The translations under genes and the position numbers were made by a program. A stretch of DNA of 64,000 nucleotides from Bacillus taeanensis (GTDB lineage Bacteria > Bacillota > Bacilli > Bacillales > UBA6769), in the NCBI RefSeq assembly GCF_003318295.1, contig NZ_QOCW01000004.1, positions 62,001 to 126,000 on the forward strand, given 5' to 3'. Each line of letters starts with the position of its first letter. The stretch's first letter is position 1. Shown here one piece after another: positions 39,769-49,881 of this stretch. Below the pieces are notes generated by a model, which had not been told where the DNA came from, did not search any database, and was given only the letters and a program-made list of their open reading frames with translations.

Positions 39769-40677
39769 ATGAATAATCAAGAATATAAATCAGGTTTTGT
39801 CGCATTAATTGGTCGTCCGAATGTTGGAAAATCAACTTTATTAAATCAAGTGCTTGGCCAAAAAATCGCCATTATGAGTGATAAGCCGCAAACAACACGT
39901 AATAAAATCCATGGTGTTTATACAACAAATGAATCACAAATTGTATTTATCGATACGCCAGGCATTCATAAACCAAAGCATAAGCTTGGGAGTTTTATGA
40001 CAAAAATGGCTGAAAATACGTTGAATGAAGTGGATCTCGTTATGTTCTTAGTCAATGCGGAAGAGGGGCTTGGGAGAGGCGATGAATTTATTATTGAGCG
40101 CTTAAAAAAAGTCTCAAAGCCAGTATTTTTAGTGGTAAATAAGATAGATAAAGTGCATCCAGATCAACTGCTGCCGTTTATTAAGCAGTACAAAGAGCAT
40201 TATGATTTTGCGGAAGTTGTGCCTATTTCAGCATTACAAGGAAATAATGTTCCCACATTGCTTAATCAAATTACAGATTATTTGGAGGAAGGTCCACAAT
40301 ATTATCCAGCCGATCAAATTACAGATCATCCGGAACGTTTTATTGTGGCGGAAATGATTCGTGAGAAAGTGCTGCACTTAACAAGGGAAGAAGTCCCACA
40401 TTCGGTTACGGTTGTAACAGATCAAATGCGTGCACGGGATGACAAAGAGATTGTTGATATTGATGCAACGATTATTGTAGAACGCTCTTCTCAAAAAGGA
40501 ATTATTATTGGTAAGCAGGGGTCAATGCTTCGAGAAATTGGAAAACGTGCTCGCTATGATATTGAAGCGATGCTTGGCAGTAAAGTTTATATGGAATTAT
40601 GGGTAAAGGTACAAAAAGATTGGCGCAATAAATCAAGTGTGTTAAGAGACTTTGGATTTACTGAAGACGAGTATTAA
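39769..40677 (+). CDS. era: GTPase Era
   Basis: 302 residues. GTPase motifs are GRPNVGKST (15-23), DTPGIH (G3) and NKID (G4); a C-terminal KH domain (about 210-290, with [14 protein letters not shown]) binds the 3' end of 16S rRNA. It assists 30S maturation. GAGGGATATAATC precedes the start. Confidence 0.98.
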   Translation: MNNQEYKSGFVALIGRPNVGKSTLLNQVLGQKIAIMSDKPQTTRNKIHGVYTTNESQIVFIDTPGIHKPKHKLGSFMTKMAENTLNEVDLVMFLVNAEEGLGRGDEFIIERLKKVSKPVFLVVNKIDKVHPDQLLPFIKQYKEHYDFAEVVPISALQGNNVPTLLNQITDYLEEGPQYYPADQITDHPERFIVAEMIREKVLHLTREEVPHSVTVVTDQMRARDDKEIVDIDATIIVERSSQKGIIIGKQGSMLREIGKRARYDIEAMLGSKVYMELWVKVQKDWRNKSSVLRDFGFTEDEY

Positions 40678-40804
40678 GAAGAAGTCACAAACATTCATCC
40701 TTTAACTTGAAGTGGAATTGACAAAATTTATCTCACATCATTTTAATAAAAGAAGGTCATCATAAACATACAGAACGAATCACTGTAGAAAGGTGGGAGC
40801 TTTC

Positions 40805-40957
40805 TTGTTGAATTTTGCTTGGAAAGTATTTTGTGTAACAGGAAATGTGGAAACCTATCTTTTAGTAAAAGAGATGGAAAATTATTCAAGTGACGAGGGA
40901 AAAGAAGTAGTTGAAGAAGTGATGGGTGAAGGTGAGGTCAATGTGCCGTTTACTTAA
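40805..40957 (+). CDS. yqzL: Small protein YqzL
   Basis: 50 residues from tandem TTG codons (40805, 40808) with AAAGGTGGGAG upstream. The start LNFAWKVFCVTGNVETYLLVKEME matches YqzL, and the rest is acidic. Location between era and recO is the same as in B. subtilis. Function unknown. Confidence 0.85.
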   Translation: MLNFAWKVFCVTGNVETYLLVKEMENYSSDEGKEVVEEVMGEGEVNVPFT

Positions 40958-40999
40958 TGTTTGTCATCTTTTATTTAAATAATTAGTGGTGAGAATAGT

Positions 41000-41749
41000 A
41001 TGCTGGTAAAAGTAGAGGGAATTGTTATTCGATCAATTGACTATGGAGAATCAAATAAAATATTAACGCTTTATACAAGGGAATCTGGAAAAATTGGCGT
41101 TATGGCAAGAGGGGCGAAGAAAGCAAACAGTCGCCTCTCTTCTGTTTCACAGCTTTTTACATATGGCCAATATTTATTTCAAAAATCGAGTGGGTTAGGG
41201 AGTTTAAGTCAAGGAGAAATGATTTCTTCTTTTCGAGGAATTCGTGAAGATATTTTTCGTACAGCTTATGCTGCCTATGTTGTCGAATTATTAGATAAAC
41301 TTACAGAGGAAAAAACGCCAAATCCGTATTTATTTGAATTAGTTTATCAAGTTCTTTATTTTATGCATGAAGAGATAGACCCTGAAATCTTAACTTTTAT
41401 ATTTGAAGTGAAAATGCTCTCAGCAGCAGGAATTGCCCCTGAATTTAATAAATGTGCTAACTGTGGAACAATGGAAGGACAATTTGTTTTTTCAATAAGA
41501 GAGGGAGGTTTTCTCTGTCATAAATGTCAACACATTGATCCACACCACTTAAAAATCTCTTCATCTACTGCAAAGCTTCTTAGGCTTTTTTATCATTTTG
41601 ACATTACTCGCTTAGGTCAGGTCTCGGTAAAAGAGCAGACAAAAGCTGAAATCAAGCAAATACTTACAACTTATTATGATACCTATTCTGGTCTTAAATT
41701 GAAATCAAAACGTTTTCTTGATCAGCTTGATCAATTTAAAATCGATTAG
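41000..41749 (+). CDS. recO: DNA repair protein RecO
   Basis: 249 residues: N-terminal OB fold (VKVEGIVIRSIDYGESNKILTLYTRESGKIGVMARGAK) and a helical C-terminal part with a zinc site C152/C155/C173/C176. RecO loads RecA on SSB-coated DNA with RecF and RecR. The next gene is ccpN; glyQ and glyS, which lie here in B. subtilis, are missing. Confidence 0.95.
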   Translation: MLVKVEGIVIRSIDYGESNKILTLYTRESGKIGVMARGAKKANSRLSSVSQLFTYGQYLFQKSSGLGSLSQGEMISSFRGIREDIFRTAYAAYVVELLDKLTEEKTPNPYLFELVYQVLYFMHEEIDPEILTFIFEVKMLSAAGIAPEFNKCANCGTMEGQFVFSIREGGFLCHKCQHIDPHHLKISSSTAKLLRLFYHFDITRLGQVSVKEQTKAEIKQILTTYYDTYSGLKLKSKRFLDQLDQFKID

Positions 41750-41861
41750 AATTTTTCATTCAAAAGTTGAAGTGAGTCAATTTAATCATTTCTCAAAAGA
41801 AGCTAAATCGTATATAATAATTTCGTAAAGTGTATAGCCTATTTAAGATAGACTGGTAAAG

Positions 41862-42509
41862 GTGGTGAGTCATATCGAACTTAATAAACGACAAGAACAA
41901 ATCTTACAGATTGTAAAAGATGAAGGACCGATTACTGGTGAGCAAATTGCGGACCAGTTAAGTTTAACTCGTGCTACGCTAAGACCAGACTTAGCCATAT
42001 TGACAATGGCAGGTTTTTTAGATGCAAGACCAAGAGTAGGTTATTTTTATACAGGAAAAACAGGTTCACAGCTGTTAACTGAAAAAATTAAAAAAATTAA
42101 AGTGCAGGATTTTCAATCAATGCCTGTTGTTGTAAATGAAGCAGCAACCGTTTATGATGCAATTTGTACGATGTTTCTTGAAGATGTGGGGACTCTCTTT
42201 GTCGTTGATAAGGATGCAAAGCTTGTTGGAGTGGTCTCTAGGAAAGATTTATTGAGAGCCAGCATGGGAAAACAAGATTTAGCATCCATACCGCTTAATA
42301 TCATTATGACAAGAATGCCGAATATTAGTGTTTGCTATAAAGAAGATCTATTAATTGATGTAGCAAATCAGCTTATTGAAAAGCAAATTGATGCCGTCCC
42401 GGTTGTAAAAGAAGCAGAAAATCTCCAAGGGTTTGAAGTGATTGGCAGATTAACAAAGACTAATATTACAAAAGCCTTAGTGGATTTAGCAATAGATGAA
42501 GTGATTTAG
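41862..42509 (+). CDS. ccpN: Transcriptional repressor CcpN (HTH plus CBS pair)
   Basis: 215 residues; tandem GTG starts at 41862/41865 next to AAAGGTG (exact start uncertain by one codon). N-terminal DeoR-like helix-turn-helix (ELNKRQEQILQIVKDEGPITGEQIADQLSLTRATLRPDLAIL) and two CBS domains (about 85-210). CcpN represses gluconeogenic gapB and pckA in the presence of glucose, sensing nucleotides through CBS. Paired with the PPDK regulator as in B. subtilis. Confidence 0.94.
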   Translation: MVSHIELNKRQEQILQIVKDEGPITGEQIADQLSLTRATLRPDLAILTMAGFLDARPRVGYFYTGKTGSQLLTEKIKKIKVQDFQSMPVVVNEAATVYDAICTMFLEDVGTLFVVDKDAKLVGVVSRKDLLRASMGKQDLASIPLNIIMTRMPNISVCYKEDLLIDVANQLIEKQIDAVPVVKEAENLQGFEVIGRLTKTNITKALVDLAIDEVI

Positions 42510-42542
42510 ATATAGAATGAATAGTAGAAAGGGGATGACAGA

Positions 42543-43370
42543 ATGGAATATAGTTTAACGGCACGTCCATTAATATATGTGGTATCTGATTCTGTCGGAG
42601 AAACAGCAGATCTTGTTGTAAAAGCGGCAGCAAGTCAATTTAATACGGCAAATATTGAAGTACGAAGAGTACCTTATGTAGAAGATAAAGCAACAATTCG
42701 TGAAGTTGTGTCTTTAGCAAAAGAAGCAGGGGCAATTATTGCTTTTACATTAGTTATTTCCGAAATAAGAGAATATCTCATTTCTATTGCTGAACAAGAA
42801 GGCGTAGAATACGTGGACATTATTGGGCCAATGATGGAAAAAATGGAAAGTGTAACAAAACGCCAACCAAGAAGAGAGCCCGGCCTTGTTCATAAACTTG
42901 ATGAAGATTATTTTCGGAAAATAGAGGCAATTGAATTTGCGGTAAAATATGATGATGGTCGAGATCCTCGTGGAATTTTACGCGCTGATATTGTCCTTGT
43001 TGGTGTTTCAAGAACTTCCAAGACTCCTTTATCGCAATATCTTGCCCATAAACGCGTAAAAGTTGCAAATGTTCCAATTGTTCCAGAAGTAGAACCGCCG
43101 GAAGAGTTATTTAAAGTATCCCAGCAGAAGTGTTTTGCTTTAAAAATCAGTCCTGAAAAGCTTAATGATATTCGCCGTGAGCGCCTCAAATCATTAGGGT
43201 TAAATGATCAAGCAAATTATGCAAATATTGAACGAATTAAAGCAGAGCTGCAGTATTTCGATGATATTGTAAAAAAGATGGGCTGTGAAGTAATTGATGT
43301 ATCAAATAAAGCGGTTGAGGAAACTGCAAATATTATATTAAATATTTATCATGGAAAAGGATATCGTTAA
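42543..43370 (+). CDS. yqfL: Pyruvate, phosphate dikinase regulatory protein (YqfL)
   Basis: 275 residues, DUF299 kinase/phosphotransferase. The P-loop-like GVSRTSKT is at 154-161. The family both phosphorylates, using ADP, and dephosphorylates pyruvate phosphate dikinase or PEP synthase. It sits 33 bases after ccpN; both genes bear on the glycolysis/gluconeogenesis switch. Whether this genome has ppdK is not visible here. Confidence 0.93.
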   Translation: MEYSLTARPLIYVVSDSVGETADLVVKAAASQFNTANIEVRRVPYVEDKATIREVVSLAKEAGAIIAFTLVISEIREYLISIAEQEGVEYVDIIGPMMEKMESVTKRQPRREPGLVHKLDEDYFRKIEAIEFAVKYDDGRDPRGILRADIVLVGVSRTSKTPLSQYLAHKRVKVANVPIVPEVEPPEELFKVSQQKCFALKISPEKLNDIRRERLKSLGLNDQANYANIERIKAELQYFDDIVKKMGCEVIDVSNKAVEETANIILNIYHGKGYR

Positions 43371-43371
43371 T

Positions 43372-43408
43372 GCACATAATTCCTTGAGAATTTTGTGCTT
43401 TTTTCTTT
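43372..43408 (+). terminator. Terminator after yqfL
   Basis: GCACATAATTC / GAATTTTGTGC stem with one mismatch, then a run of Ts. Confidence 0.75.
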
Positions 43409-43578
43409 TTTTTGCTAGCGAATTAGTAATGAATCATTTATAATAAAATATTGTGATTTAAAAGTTAATTAAAATGGTTACAATATAACCAGATAATCGA
43501 AAGACTTCGACAAATTTCTAAATTTTAAAACAAAGAAATGTAAGAAGGAATCCATAAGGAGATGTAGAATAGAGAAAT

Positions 43579-44046
43579 ATGCCGAAAAAGATGCAAACAA
43601 TATTTATTGATGCAGACGCGTGTCCAGTCCCAATTAAACAGGAAATTCAAGATATATGTAGGAATGTACCTGTAGATGTACTTTTTGTTGCTTCTTATGC
43701 ACATGTTATGAATGAGGAGAAAAACACAAAATGGATTATTGTTGATTCTAATCGGGAAGAAGTGGATCTCTATATTGTCAATCATGTGATTCCAAACGAT
43801 TTTGTTATTACTCAAGACTACGGTCTAGCAAGTATTCTTCTTCCAAAGGGAGTTTATGTTCTTTCGCCTCGTGGTAAACGGTATTTAGAGAAAAATATTG
43901 ATGACCTGTTATATATGCGCCATTTATCTAGTAAAGAACGTAGAGCAGGAAACCGTGTGAAGGGCCCAAAGCCTTTCCGGAAAGAAGACAAAGAACGATT
44001 TAGTGAAGAATTTAAAAAAGTTTTAAAAAAAGAAGGACTTTTGTGA
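43579..44046 (+). CDS. yqxD: UPF0178 protein YqxD (YaiI family)
   Basis: 155 residues. Conserved acidic start FIDADACPVPIKQEI and later DFVITQDYGLASILL and RHLSSKERRAGNRVKGPKPF. The fold is PIN/NYN-like with probable metal-binding Asp residues, suggesting a nuclease, but no activity is proven to my knowledge. The ribosome site AAGGAG is a little far (14 bases) from ATG 43579. Lies before dnaG, as usual. Confidence 0.9.
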   Translation: MPKKMQTIFIDADACPVPIKQEIQDICRNVPVDVLFVASYAHVMNEEKNTKWIIVDSNREEVDLYIVNHVIPNDFVITQDYGLASILLPKGVYVLSPRGKRYLEKNIDDLLYMRHLSSKERRAGNRVKGPKPFRKEDKERFSEEFKKVLKKEGLL

Positions 44047-44093
44047 AATTTGTCGAAAAAAGTAGTGTAATTTAAAGAACGGTGATGTGATTA

Positions 44094-45908
44094 ATGGGAG
44101 CAACTCGTATTCCTGAAGATACCGTTGAAAAGATTAGAAAAGCAGTGGACATTGTTGATGTTATCAATGATTATGTGACGCTAAAGAAGCAAGGTAGAAA
44201 TTATTTTGGTTTATGTCCCTTCCATGGGGAAAATACACCTTCTTTCTCAGTTTCTCCAGATAAGCAAATTTACCACTGTTTTGGTTGTGGCACAGGAGGT
44301 AACGCCTTTTCTTTTTTAATGGAAATTGAAGGCTTTCAATTTCCGGAAGCTGTCCGCCACCTTGGAGAAAAAGTTGGAATTCATTTGCCGCAGCTTGACC
44401 AGTCTCCAGCACATCAAAAATCAAATCGTGATCGTGAAGTCATGCAGCAGGCACATGAACTATTAACAAAGCTGTATCATCATTGTCTGTTGAATACAGA
44501 TCAAGGGCAGCAAGCATTAGCGTATTTAAAGGATAGAGGATTTGATGAGGAAACCATCAAAACTTATAACCTTGGTTATGCACCTGATTCATGGGAATTT
44601 GCATCTGCATTCTTAGCAAAGCGAGGCTTTCAACTAGATCAAGTAGAACAAGCTGGGCTAATTGGTAAAAGAGAGTTTGATGGAAAGTATTTCGATCGTT
44701 TTCGTGATCGAATTATGTTTCCCATTTTTGATGCAAAAGGAAATGCGATTGGTTTTGGTGGGCGTGTTTTAGGTAAAGGAGAACCAAAGTATTTAAACAG
44801 TCCTGAAACTAAGATCTTTAACAAAAGTAAAACTTTGTATGGCTTCCATCTTGCTAGGCCTCAAATTCGGTTAACCCAACAAGCTGTACTTTTCGAAGGA
44901 TATGTTGATGTGACATCAGCATGGAGAGCTGGGGTTAAAAATGGTGTGGCCACTTTAGGGACTTCTCTTACAGAGGAACAGGCAAAAATTTTAAGCCGTA
45001 ATGCTGAAGGGATCACGATTTGTTATGACTCTGATAATGCAGGTGTCAATGCTGCGTTTCGGGCAGCTGAAATGTTTGCACAAACCGACTGTCTCGTTAA
45101 AATTGCAAAGATGCCCGACGGATTAGATCCTGACGACTATATTCGTAAGTATGGAGCAGAAGCATTTTTAACGAATGTCATTGGAACAAGTTTAACGGTT
45201 ATGTCCTTTAAGATGGATTACTTTCGGAGAGGAAAAAACCTTCAAGATGAAGGAGAAAGAATGCAGTATATCGAAGAGGTACTGCAGGAAATTAGCACAT
45301 TAAAAAAAGCGGTGGAACGTGATCATTATTTAAGGCAGCTTGCCAATGAGTTTTCTTTATCATTAGATGCATTAAAACAGCAGCAGCATCAATTTTATAA
45401 ACAATCACAAAAAAAACAGGATAAACCTTTTGAGAAAAGAGATAATAAGGCTAGAAAAAACTTCTATGTTCAGCGCCTACTACCTGCTTTTCATAATGCT
45501 GAAAGGCTGCTTCTTGCTCATATGATTCGTAACATTGAAATTGCTGAAAAGGTTCAAGAGGAAATTGGCGGCGCATTTAATATCGAAGAATACAGCGCAG
45601 TGGCTGCATATTTGTATGCCTATTATGCAGAAGGAAATCAGCCAAATATAAGTGCCTTTCTAGAAAGGCTTCATGAACCGCAATTAATAAAAACAGCATC
45701 GGAACTTGCGATGTTGGAAATTAATGAGGATATATCGGATAAAGAGTTAGACGATTATATGAAGCAAATTCTTATATATCCAAAGAAAATGCAGATTGAA
45801 GAAAAAGAAAAAGAAAAAAAGGAAGCTGAACGAAGACAAGACTTTTTAACGGCCGCTAAGATTGCTATGGAAATTATTGAAATTAAAAAAACCTTCACAA
45901 ATAAATAA
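44094..45908 (+). CDS. dnaG: DNA primase
   Basis: 604 residues. N-terminal zinc ribbon C41/H44/C62/C65 ([11 protein letters not shown] through HCFGCGTGG), a TOPRIM catalytic core (FEGYVDVTS about 270 and DSDNAG about 310) and a C-terminal helicase-binding domain. It synthesises RNA primers at the fork. dnaG-sigA is part of the macromolecular synthesis operon. Confidence 0.98.
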   Translation: MGATRIPEDTVEKIRKAVDIVDVINDYVTLKKQGRNYFGLCPFHGENTPSFSVSPDKQIYHCFGCGTGGNAFSFLMEIEGFQFPEAVRHLGEKVGIHLPQLDQSPAHQKSNRDREVMQQAHELLTKLYHHCLLNTDQGQQALAYLKDRGFDEETIKTYNLGYAPDSWEFASAFLAKRGFQLDQVEQAGLIGKREFDGKYFDRFRDRIMFPIFDAKGNAIGFGGRVLGKGEPKYLNSPETKIFNKSKTLYGFHLARPQIRLTQQAVLFEGYVDVTSAWRAGVKNGVATLGTSLTEEQAKILSRNAEGITICYDSDNAGVNAAFRAAEMFAQTDCLVKIAKMPDGLDPDDYIRKYGAEAFLTNVIGTSLTVMSFKMDYFRRGKNLQDEGERMQYIEEVLQEISTLKKAVERDHYLRQLANEFSLSLDALKQQQHQFYKQSQKKQDKPFEKRDNKARKNFYVQRLLPAFHNAERLLLAHMIRNIEIAEKVQEEIGGAFNIEEYSAVAAYLYAYYAEGNQPNISAFLERLHEPQLIKTASELAMLEINEDISDKELDDYMKQILIYPKKMQIEEKEKEKKEAERRQDFLTAAKIAMEIIEIKKTFTNK

Positions 45909-45946
45909 TTATTAGTGTCGTAGAAGTATGGAAGGAGGGGGATCGA

Positions 45947-47059
45947 ATGGCTGAGAAACCTACTAGCCAAGCGCCAGAAGGTGAATTAACCATCGATCAA
46001 GTGAAAGAACAACTAGTTGATTTAGGTAAAAAAACGGGAGTTATTACTTATTCAACGGTTGCAGATCGGTTATCACCATTTGACCAAGACTCTGAACAAA
46101 TGGACGAGTTTTTTGACTTTTTGGAAGATCAGGGTGTTGAAGTAATTGAGGATTCAGGAACGGCAACGATTCCTGAAGAAGGAAAAGAAGAAGAGTTTGA
46201 TTTAAATGACCTCAGTGTGCCGCCTGGAGTGAAAATTAATGACCCAGTACGCATGTATTTAAAAGAGATTGGACGGGTTGATTTACTTTCTGCTGAAGAA
46301 GAAATTGAACTTGCCAATCGAATTGAGGACGGCGATGAAGAAGCAAAACGCCGATTAGCAGAAGCGAACCTGCGTCTCGTTGTAAGTATTGCCAAGCGTT
46401 ACGTTGGAAGAGGAATGCTTTTCCTCGACTTAATTCAAGAAGGAAATATGGGACTTATAAAAGCCGTTGAAAAGTTTGACTATCGCAAAGGATTTAAATT
46501 TAGTACGTATGCTACATGGTGGATTCGCCAAGCAATTACACGGGCCATTGCAGACCAAGCGAGAACAATTCGTATACCTGTGCATATGGTGGAAACCATT
46601 AATAAGTTAATTCGTGTGCAGCGTCAGCTTTTACAAGACTTAGGTAGAGAACCAACTCCAGAAGAAATTGGAAAAGAGATGGAGCTTTCTCCAGATAAAG
46701 TCCGCGAAATTTTAAAAATTGCCCAAGAGCCTGTTTCACTTGAAACGCCTATTGGTGAAGAAGATGACTCTCATTTAGGAGATTTTATTGAAGATCAAGA
46801 AGCACTTGCTCCGTCAGATGCTGCAGCGTATGAACTGCTGAAAGAGCAGCTTGAAGATGTGCTTGATACATTGACTGATCGTGAAGAAAATGTGCTTCGT
46901 TTACGCTTTGGACTAGACGATGGTCGTACACGTACGCTTGAGGAAGTTGGAAAAGTATTTGGAGTTACAAGAGAACGGATCCGCCAAATTGAAGCAAAAG
47001 CATTGCGTAAACTTCGCCATCCAAGCCGTAGTAAACGTTTAAAAGACTTCTTAGATTAA
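45947..47059 (+). CDS. sigA: RNA polymerase primary sigma factor SigA (RpoD)
   Basis: 370 residues. Region 1.1 is acidic; region 1.2 starts near [12 protein letters not shown]. Region 2 has [20 protein letters not shown] and region 4 the helix-turn-helix [30 protein letters not shown]. It directs housekeeping transcription. Strong GGAGGGGG ribosome site; terminator just after. Confidence 0.99.
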   Translation: MAEKPTSQAPEGELTIDQVKEQLVDLGKKTGVITYSTVADRLSPFDQDSEQMDEFFDFLEDQGVEVIEDSGTATIPEEGKEEEFDLNDLSVPPGVKINDPVRMYLKEIGRVDLLSAEEEIELANRIEDGDEEAKRRLAEANLRLVVSIAKRYVGRGMLFLDLIQEGNMGLIKAVEKFDYRKGFKFSTYATWWIRQAITRAIADQARTIRIPVHMVETINKLIRVQRQLLQDLGREPTPEEIGKEMELSPDKVREILKIAQEPVSLETPIGEEDDSHLGDFIEDQEALAPSDAAAYELLKEQLEDVLDTLTDREENVLRLRFGLDDGRTRTLEEVGKVFGVTRERIRQIEAKALRKLRHPSRSKRLKDFLD

Positions 47060-47080
47060 GGGACAATCTGTTTAGGGTTT

Positions 47081-47120
47081 ATAGAGTTTGCTTAATCACT
47101 AAGCAAACTCTATTTTATTT
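47081..47120 (+). terminator. Terminator after sigA
   Basis: Perfect 14-base arms (ATAGAGTTTGCTTA and its complement), 5-base loop, then TTTATTTT. Confidence 0.9.
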
Positions 47121-47352
47121 TAATTAAATAGGCGTTTTGTTAACAAAAATGAATGCCTTTTCAAGGTCAATGTTCAATAACATTTCTTGTCATTTATTTT
47201 ACTGATTTTTTTTGGATTTTGCAAATGAAGTTCATAAAAATTATTCAACGCTTTAAGCAGTAGAATGAAAAAGAATGGATAAAAGAGCATAATTTAATCA
47301 TGCCATACAAATTTTAAGAGCATGTTAATTTTTTGTAGCAATTACTTAACAA

Positions 47353-47435
47353 ATACAAGATGAAAATGTTGAATAAATTATTGAAGAATTCGTGACAAAT
47401 CAATAAATATAATGGAAAGGCTTTTCATCTTGTAT
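47353..47435. repeat. Inverted repeat ATACAAGATGAAAA / TTTTCATCTTGTAT upstream of cccA
   Basis: Exact 14-base arms separated by 55 bases. The right arm contains the -35-like TTTTCA (47422-47427); TAAAAT at 47445-47450 follows after a 17-base spacer. Could be a regulator binding pair with a DNA loop. Confidence 0.55.
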
Positions 47436-47450
47436 GTTTTAAAGTAAAAT
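47422..47450 (+). promoter_or_regulatory. Candidate sigma-A promoter of cccA
   Basis: TTTTCA, 17-base spacer, TAAAAT (4/6 and 5/6 matches). About 70 bases before the cccA start. Confidence 0.4.
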
Positions 47451-47522
47451 AATAATGGATTTGTTTACTCGTACATAATCGGGAAAACTATGTAAGAAAA
47501 AGTAGAGCAAGGAGGAAAAAAG

Positions 47523-47870
47523 ATGAAAGGCAATCCGCTTATCCCATTTCTAGTAACTGCAGTAGCTGGATTTATTTTAATTCTTACGCTTTCCTTCGTT
47601 GGTTTAAATAATTTGAACGAAGAAGCTCATGGCGGGGAAGAGACTGCTGAATTAGCACCTGAAGAAATCTATACACAAACCTGCTCCGGCTGTCATGGCG
47701 GTGAACTAGAAGGCGGCATGGGTCCGAACCTCCAGCAAGTAGGATCTAAGTATTCTGCAGAAGAAATTGCAACCATTCTTGAAGAAGGATTACCAGGAGG
47801 TATGCCATCAGGTTTAGTATCTGGCGCTGATAAAGATAAACTTGCTGAGTGGCTTGCTGAAAAAAAATAA
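47523..47870 (+). CDS. cccA: Membrane-anchored cytochrome c-550
   Basis: 115 residues. An N-terminal membrane anchor (about 7-29) is followed by an acidic linker and a c-type haem domain: C54-S-G-C57-H58 covalent site and axial Met94 in GGMPSG. It shuttles electrons to cytochrome c oxidase outside the membrane. Position after sigA is the same as in B. subtilis. Strong AAGGAGGAA ribosome site. Confidence 0.96.
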   Translation: MKGNPLIPFLVTAVAGFILILTLSFVGLNNLNEEAHGGEETAELAPEEIYTQTCSGCHGGELEGGMGPNLQQVGSKYSAEEIATILEEGLPGGMPSGLVSGADKDKLAEWLAEKK

Positions 47871-47879
47871 GCAAAAAAG

Positions 47880-47909
47880 AAGCTTTCTGATAATCCAGAA
47901 AGCTTTTTG
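47880..47909 (+). terminator. Terminator after cccA
   Basis: AAGCTTTCTG / CAGAAAGCTT 10-base arms, 6-base loop, then TTT. Confidence 0.8.
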
Positions 47910-47986
47910 CTGTTCTTGCGTCAAGATAAGGAAAAAGCTATGATGATAAGAGAATAACTAAAAAAGTGAGACAATGTGGTGAAAAA

Positions 47987-48694
47987 ATGAATGAACAATA
48001 CCTTTCAAAACGATTAAAAGCAGTCGTATCTTACATACCAAAAGGAGCAATAGTAGCTGATATTGGTTCTGATCATGCTTATTTGCCCTGTTATGCTTAT
48101 AACAATGGACTTATCAAGGGCGCTGTTGCAGGGGAAGTAAATGAAGGGCCATATCTTTCTGCAAAAAAGCAAGTTGAAAAGCTTGGGATGAATGATGCCA
48201 TTTCAGTGCGAAAAGGGAGCGGTCTAGCTGTTATTGCCCCAAAAGAAGTGAATGTAATTACAGTAGCGGGGATGGGCGGAGGATTAATACGCGATATTTT
48301 AGAAGAAGGTAAAGAAAAATTAGAGGGAGTAGAACGATTAGTTCTGCAGCCGAACGTTGCCGCTGATAAAATTCGCATTTGGCTGCACAAAAATAATTGG
48401 CTGCTTATTAGTGAAGAAATTTTAGAAGAAGATGGTAAGATTTATGAAGTACTGGCAGCAGAGCGGGGAAATGATAAATCATTGTATCAAAACGATAAAT
48501 TAGCAGCTTTTTTATTAGGACCTTATTTAATGAAAGAAAAAAATGCTGTCTTTCAAAAAAAATGGTCTCATGAACTAGAAAAAAGAAGGAAAATTATTAA
48601 ACAGCTTGAATCTGCTTCTAACAATGAAGAAAAAGTGGAACGAAAAAAGTTAATATTACAAGAAATAAAACGAATAGAGGAGGGGCTGTCATGA
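47987..48694 (+). CDS. trmK: tRNA (adenine-22-N1)-methyltransferase TrmK
   Basis: 235 residues from ATG 47987 (start NEQYLSKRLKAVVSYIPKG fits the family). SAM site ADIGSDHAYLP; catalytic-loop motif VAGMGGGLI; C-terminal coiled coil. Makes m1A22 in bacterial tRNAs with A22. Stop overlaps the yqfO start by four bases. Confidence 0.94.
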   Translation: MNEQYLSKRLKAVVSYIPKGAIVADIGSDHAYLPCYAYNNGLIKGAVAGEVNEGPYLSAKKQVEKLGMNDAISVRKGSGLAVIAPKEVNVITVAGMGGGLIRDILEEGKEKLEGVERLVLQPNVAADKIRIWLHKNNWLLISEEILEEDGKIYEVLAAERGNDKSLYQNDKLAAFLLGPYLMKEKNAVFQKKWSHELEKRRKIIKQLESASNNEEKVERKKLILQEIKRIEEGLS

Positions 48695-49809
48695 GTAAAT
48701 TTGCAAATGGTCAAGCAATCGTTCAAGAGTTTGAAAAGTTTGCACCAAAATCGCTTGCTGTAGAAGGAGATAAAATTGGTCTTCAAATTGGTACATTAAA
48801 TAAACCGGTTCGTAAAGTAATGGTTGCACTTGATGTTCTTGATGAAGTAGTAGAGGAAGCAATTGAAGAAGAAGTCGATCTTATTATTGCTCATCATCCG
48901 ATTATTTTTCGACCTTTAAAAAAAATTACGACAGACTCTGCTGAAGGTGGAATAGTTACCAAACTAATAAAACATGATATTGCGGTATATGCAGCCCATA
49001 CAAATTTAGATGTAGCAAAAGGTGGAGTAAATGATTTAATGGCAGAAGCACTGCAGCTTCAAAATACAGAGGTTCTTGTTCCAACAACAGAGGTAAACCT
49101 GAAAAAAATTGTTGTTTTTGTTCCAACAGATTCTGTAGATAAAGTCCGTGAAGCGCTTGGGAATATAGGCGCAGGAGCGATTGGAAATTACAGCCACTGT
49201 ACATTTTCCAGTGAAGGACAAGGGTCGTTTTTACCAGGTGAAGGGACAGATCCTCATATTGGTGAACAAGGAAAATTAGAGTTTGTAGATGAAGTAAAGA
49301 TTGAGAGTATTTTTCCGGACTATCTTGAGAAAAAAGTGATCAACGCAGTTATTAAAGCACATCCATATGAAGAAGTTGCTTATGATATTTACTCACTTGA
49401 TAATAAAGGGGAAACGTTAGGTCTTGGCAGAATTGGAACATTGAAAGAGGAATTAACGTTAGAGCAATTTGCACTTCATGTAAAGCGTACATTCAATGTG
49501 ACAGGTGTAAGGGTAGTTGGGAATAAAAAAAGCAAAGTGAAGAAAGTAGCAGTGCTTGGTGGGGATGGAAATAAATATATGACGCAAGCCCTTTTTAAGG
49601 GGGCTGATGTCTATGTAACAGGAGATATTTATTATCATGTTGCCCACGATGCCATGCTTGAAGGACTGAATATAGTCGATCCTGGTCATAATGTGGAAAA
49701 GATTATGAAAGAAGGGGTTAGAAAGTATTTGGAAAGCGCTCTAAGCAGTAAATATGAGACGGAGGTAATCTCCTCACAAAAAAATACGGATCCATTTCAA
49801 TTTATGTAA
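48691..49809 (+). CDS. yqfO: Nif3-like dinuclear metal-binding protein YqfO
   Basis: 372 residues: two Nif3 halves with an inserted PII/CutA-like domain (about 125-225), the usual bacillar architecture. Metal ligands are in IIAHHPIIF, AAHTNLD and the C-terminal GDIYYHVAHDA. Function unsettled: GTP cyclohydrolase-like or regulatory roles have been proposed for homologues. Coupled to trmK. Confidence 0.92.
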   Translation: MSKFANGQAIVQEFEKFAPKSLAVEGDKIGLQIGTLNKPVRKVMVALDVLDEVVEEAIEEEVDLIIAHHPIIFRPLKKITTDSAEGGIVTKLIKHDIAVYAAHTNLDVAKGGVNDLMAEALQLQNTEVLVPTTEVNLKKIVVFVPTDSVDKVREALGNIGAGAIGNYSHCTFSSEGQGSFLPGEGTDPHIGEQGKLEFVDEVKIESIFPDYLEKKVINAVIKAHPYEEVAYDIYSLDNKGETLGLGRIGTLKEELTLEQFALHVKRTFNVTGVRVVGNKKSKVKKVAVLGGDGNKYMTQALFKGADVYVTGDIYYHVAHDAMLEGLNIVDPGHNVEKIMKEGVRKYLESALSSKYETEVISSQKNTDPFQFM

Positions 49810-49830
49810 AAAGGTTGATATAAAAACAAA

Positions 49831-49868
49831 AAGAGCCAGACCTAAAAACTTTTTTAGGTCTGGCTCTT
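49831..49868. terminator. Bidirectional terminator between yqfO and ispH
   Basis: Perfect 18-base arms (49831-49848 and 49851-49868) separated by CT. Confidence 0.9.
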
Positions 49869-49881
49869 ATGGGTACACTCT

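Larger units (their letters stand above)
47121..47522. other. Long upstream region of cccA with inverted repeat
   Basis: About 400 AT-rich bases without a gene. It holds a 14-base inverted repeat (47353-47366 and 47422-47435) and a candidate promoter reaching to 47450. I found no ORF longer than a few tens of codons with a ribosome site. Confidence 0.5.
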
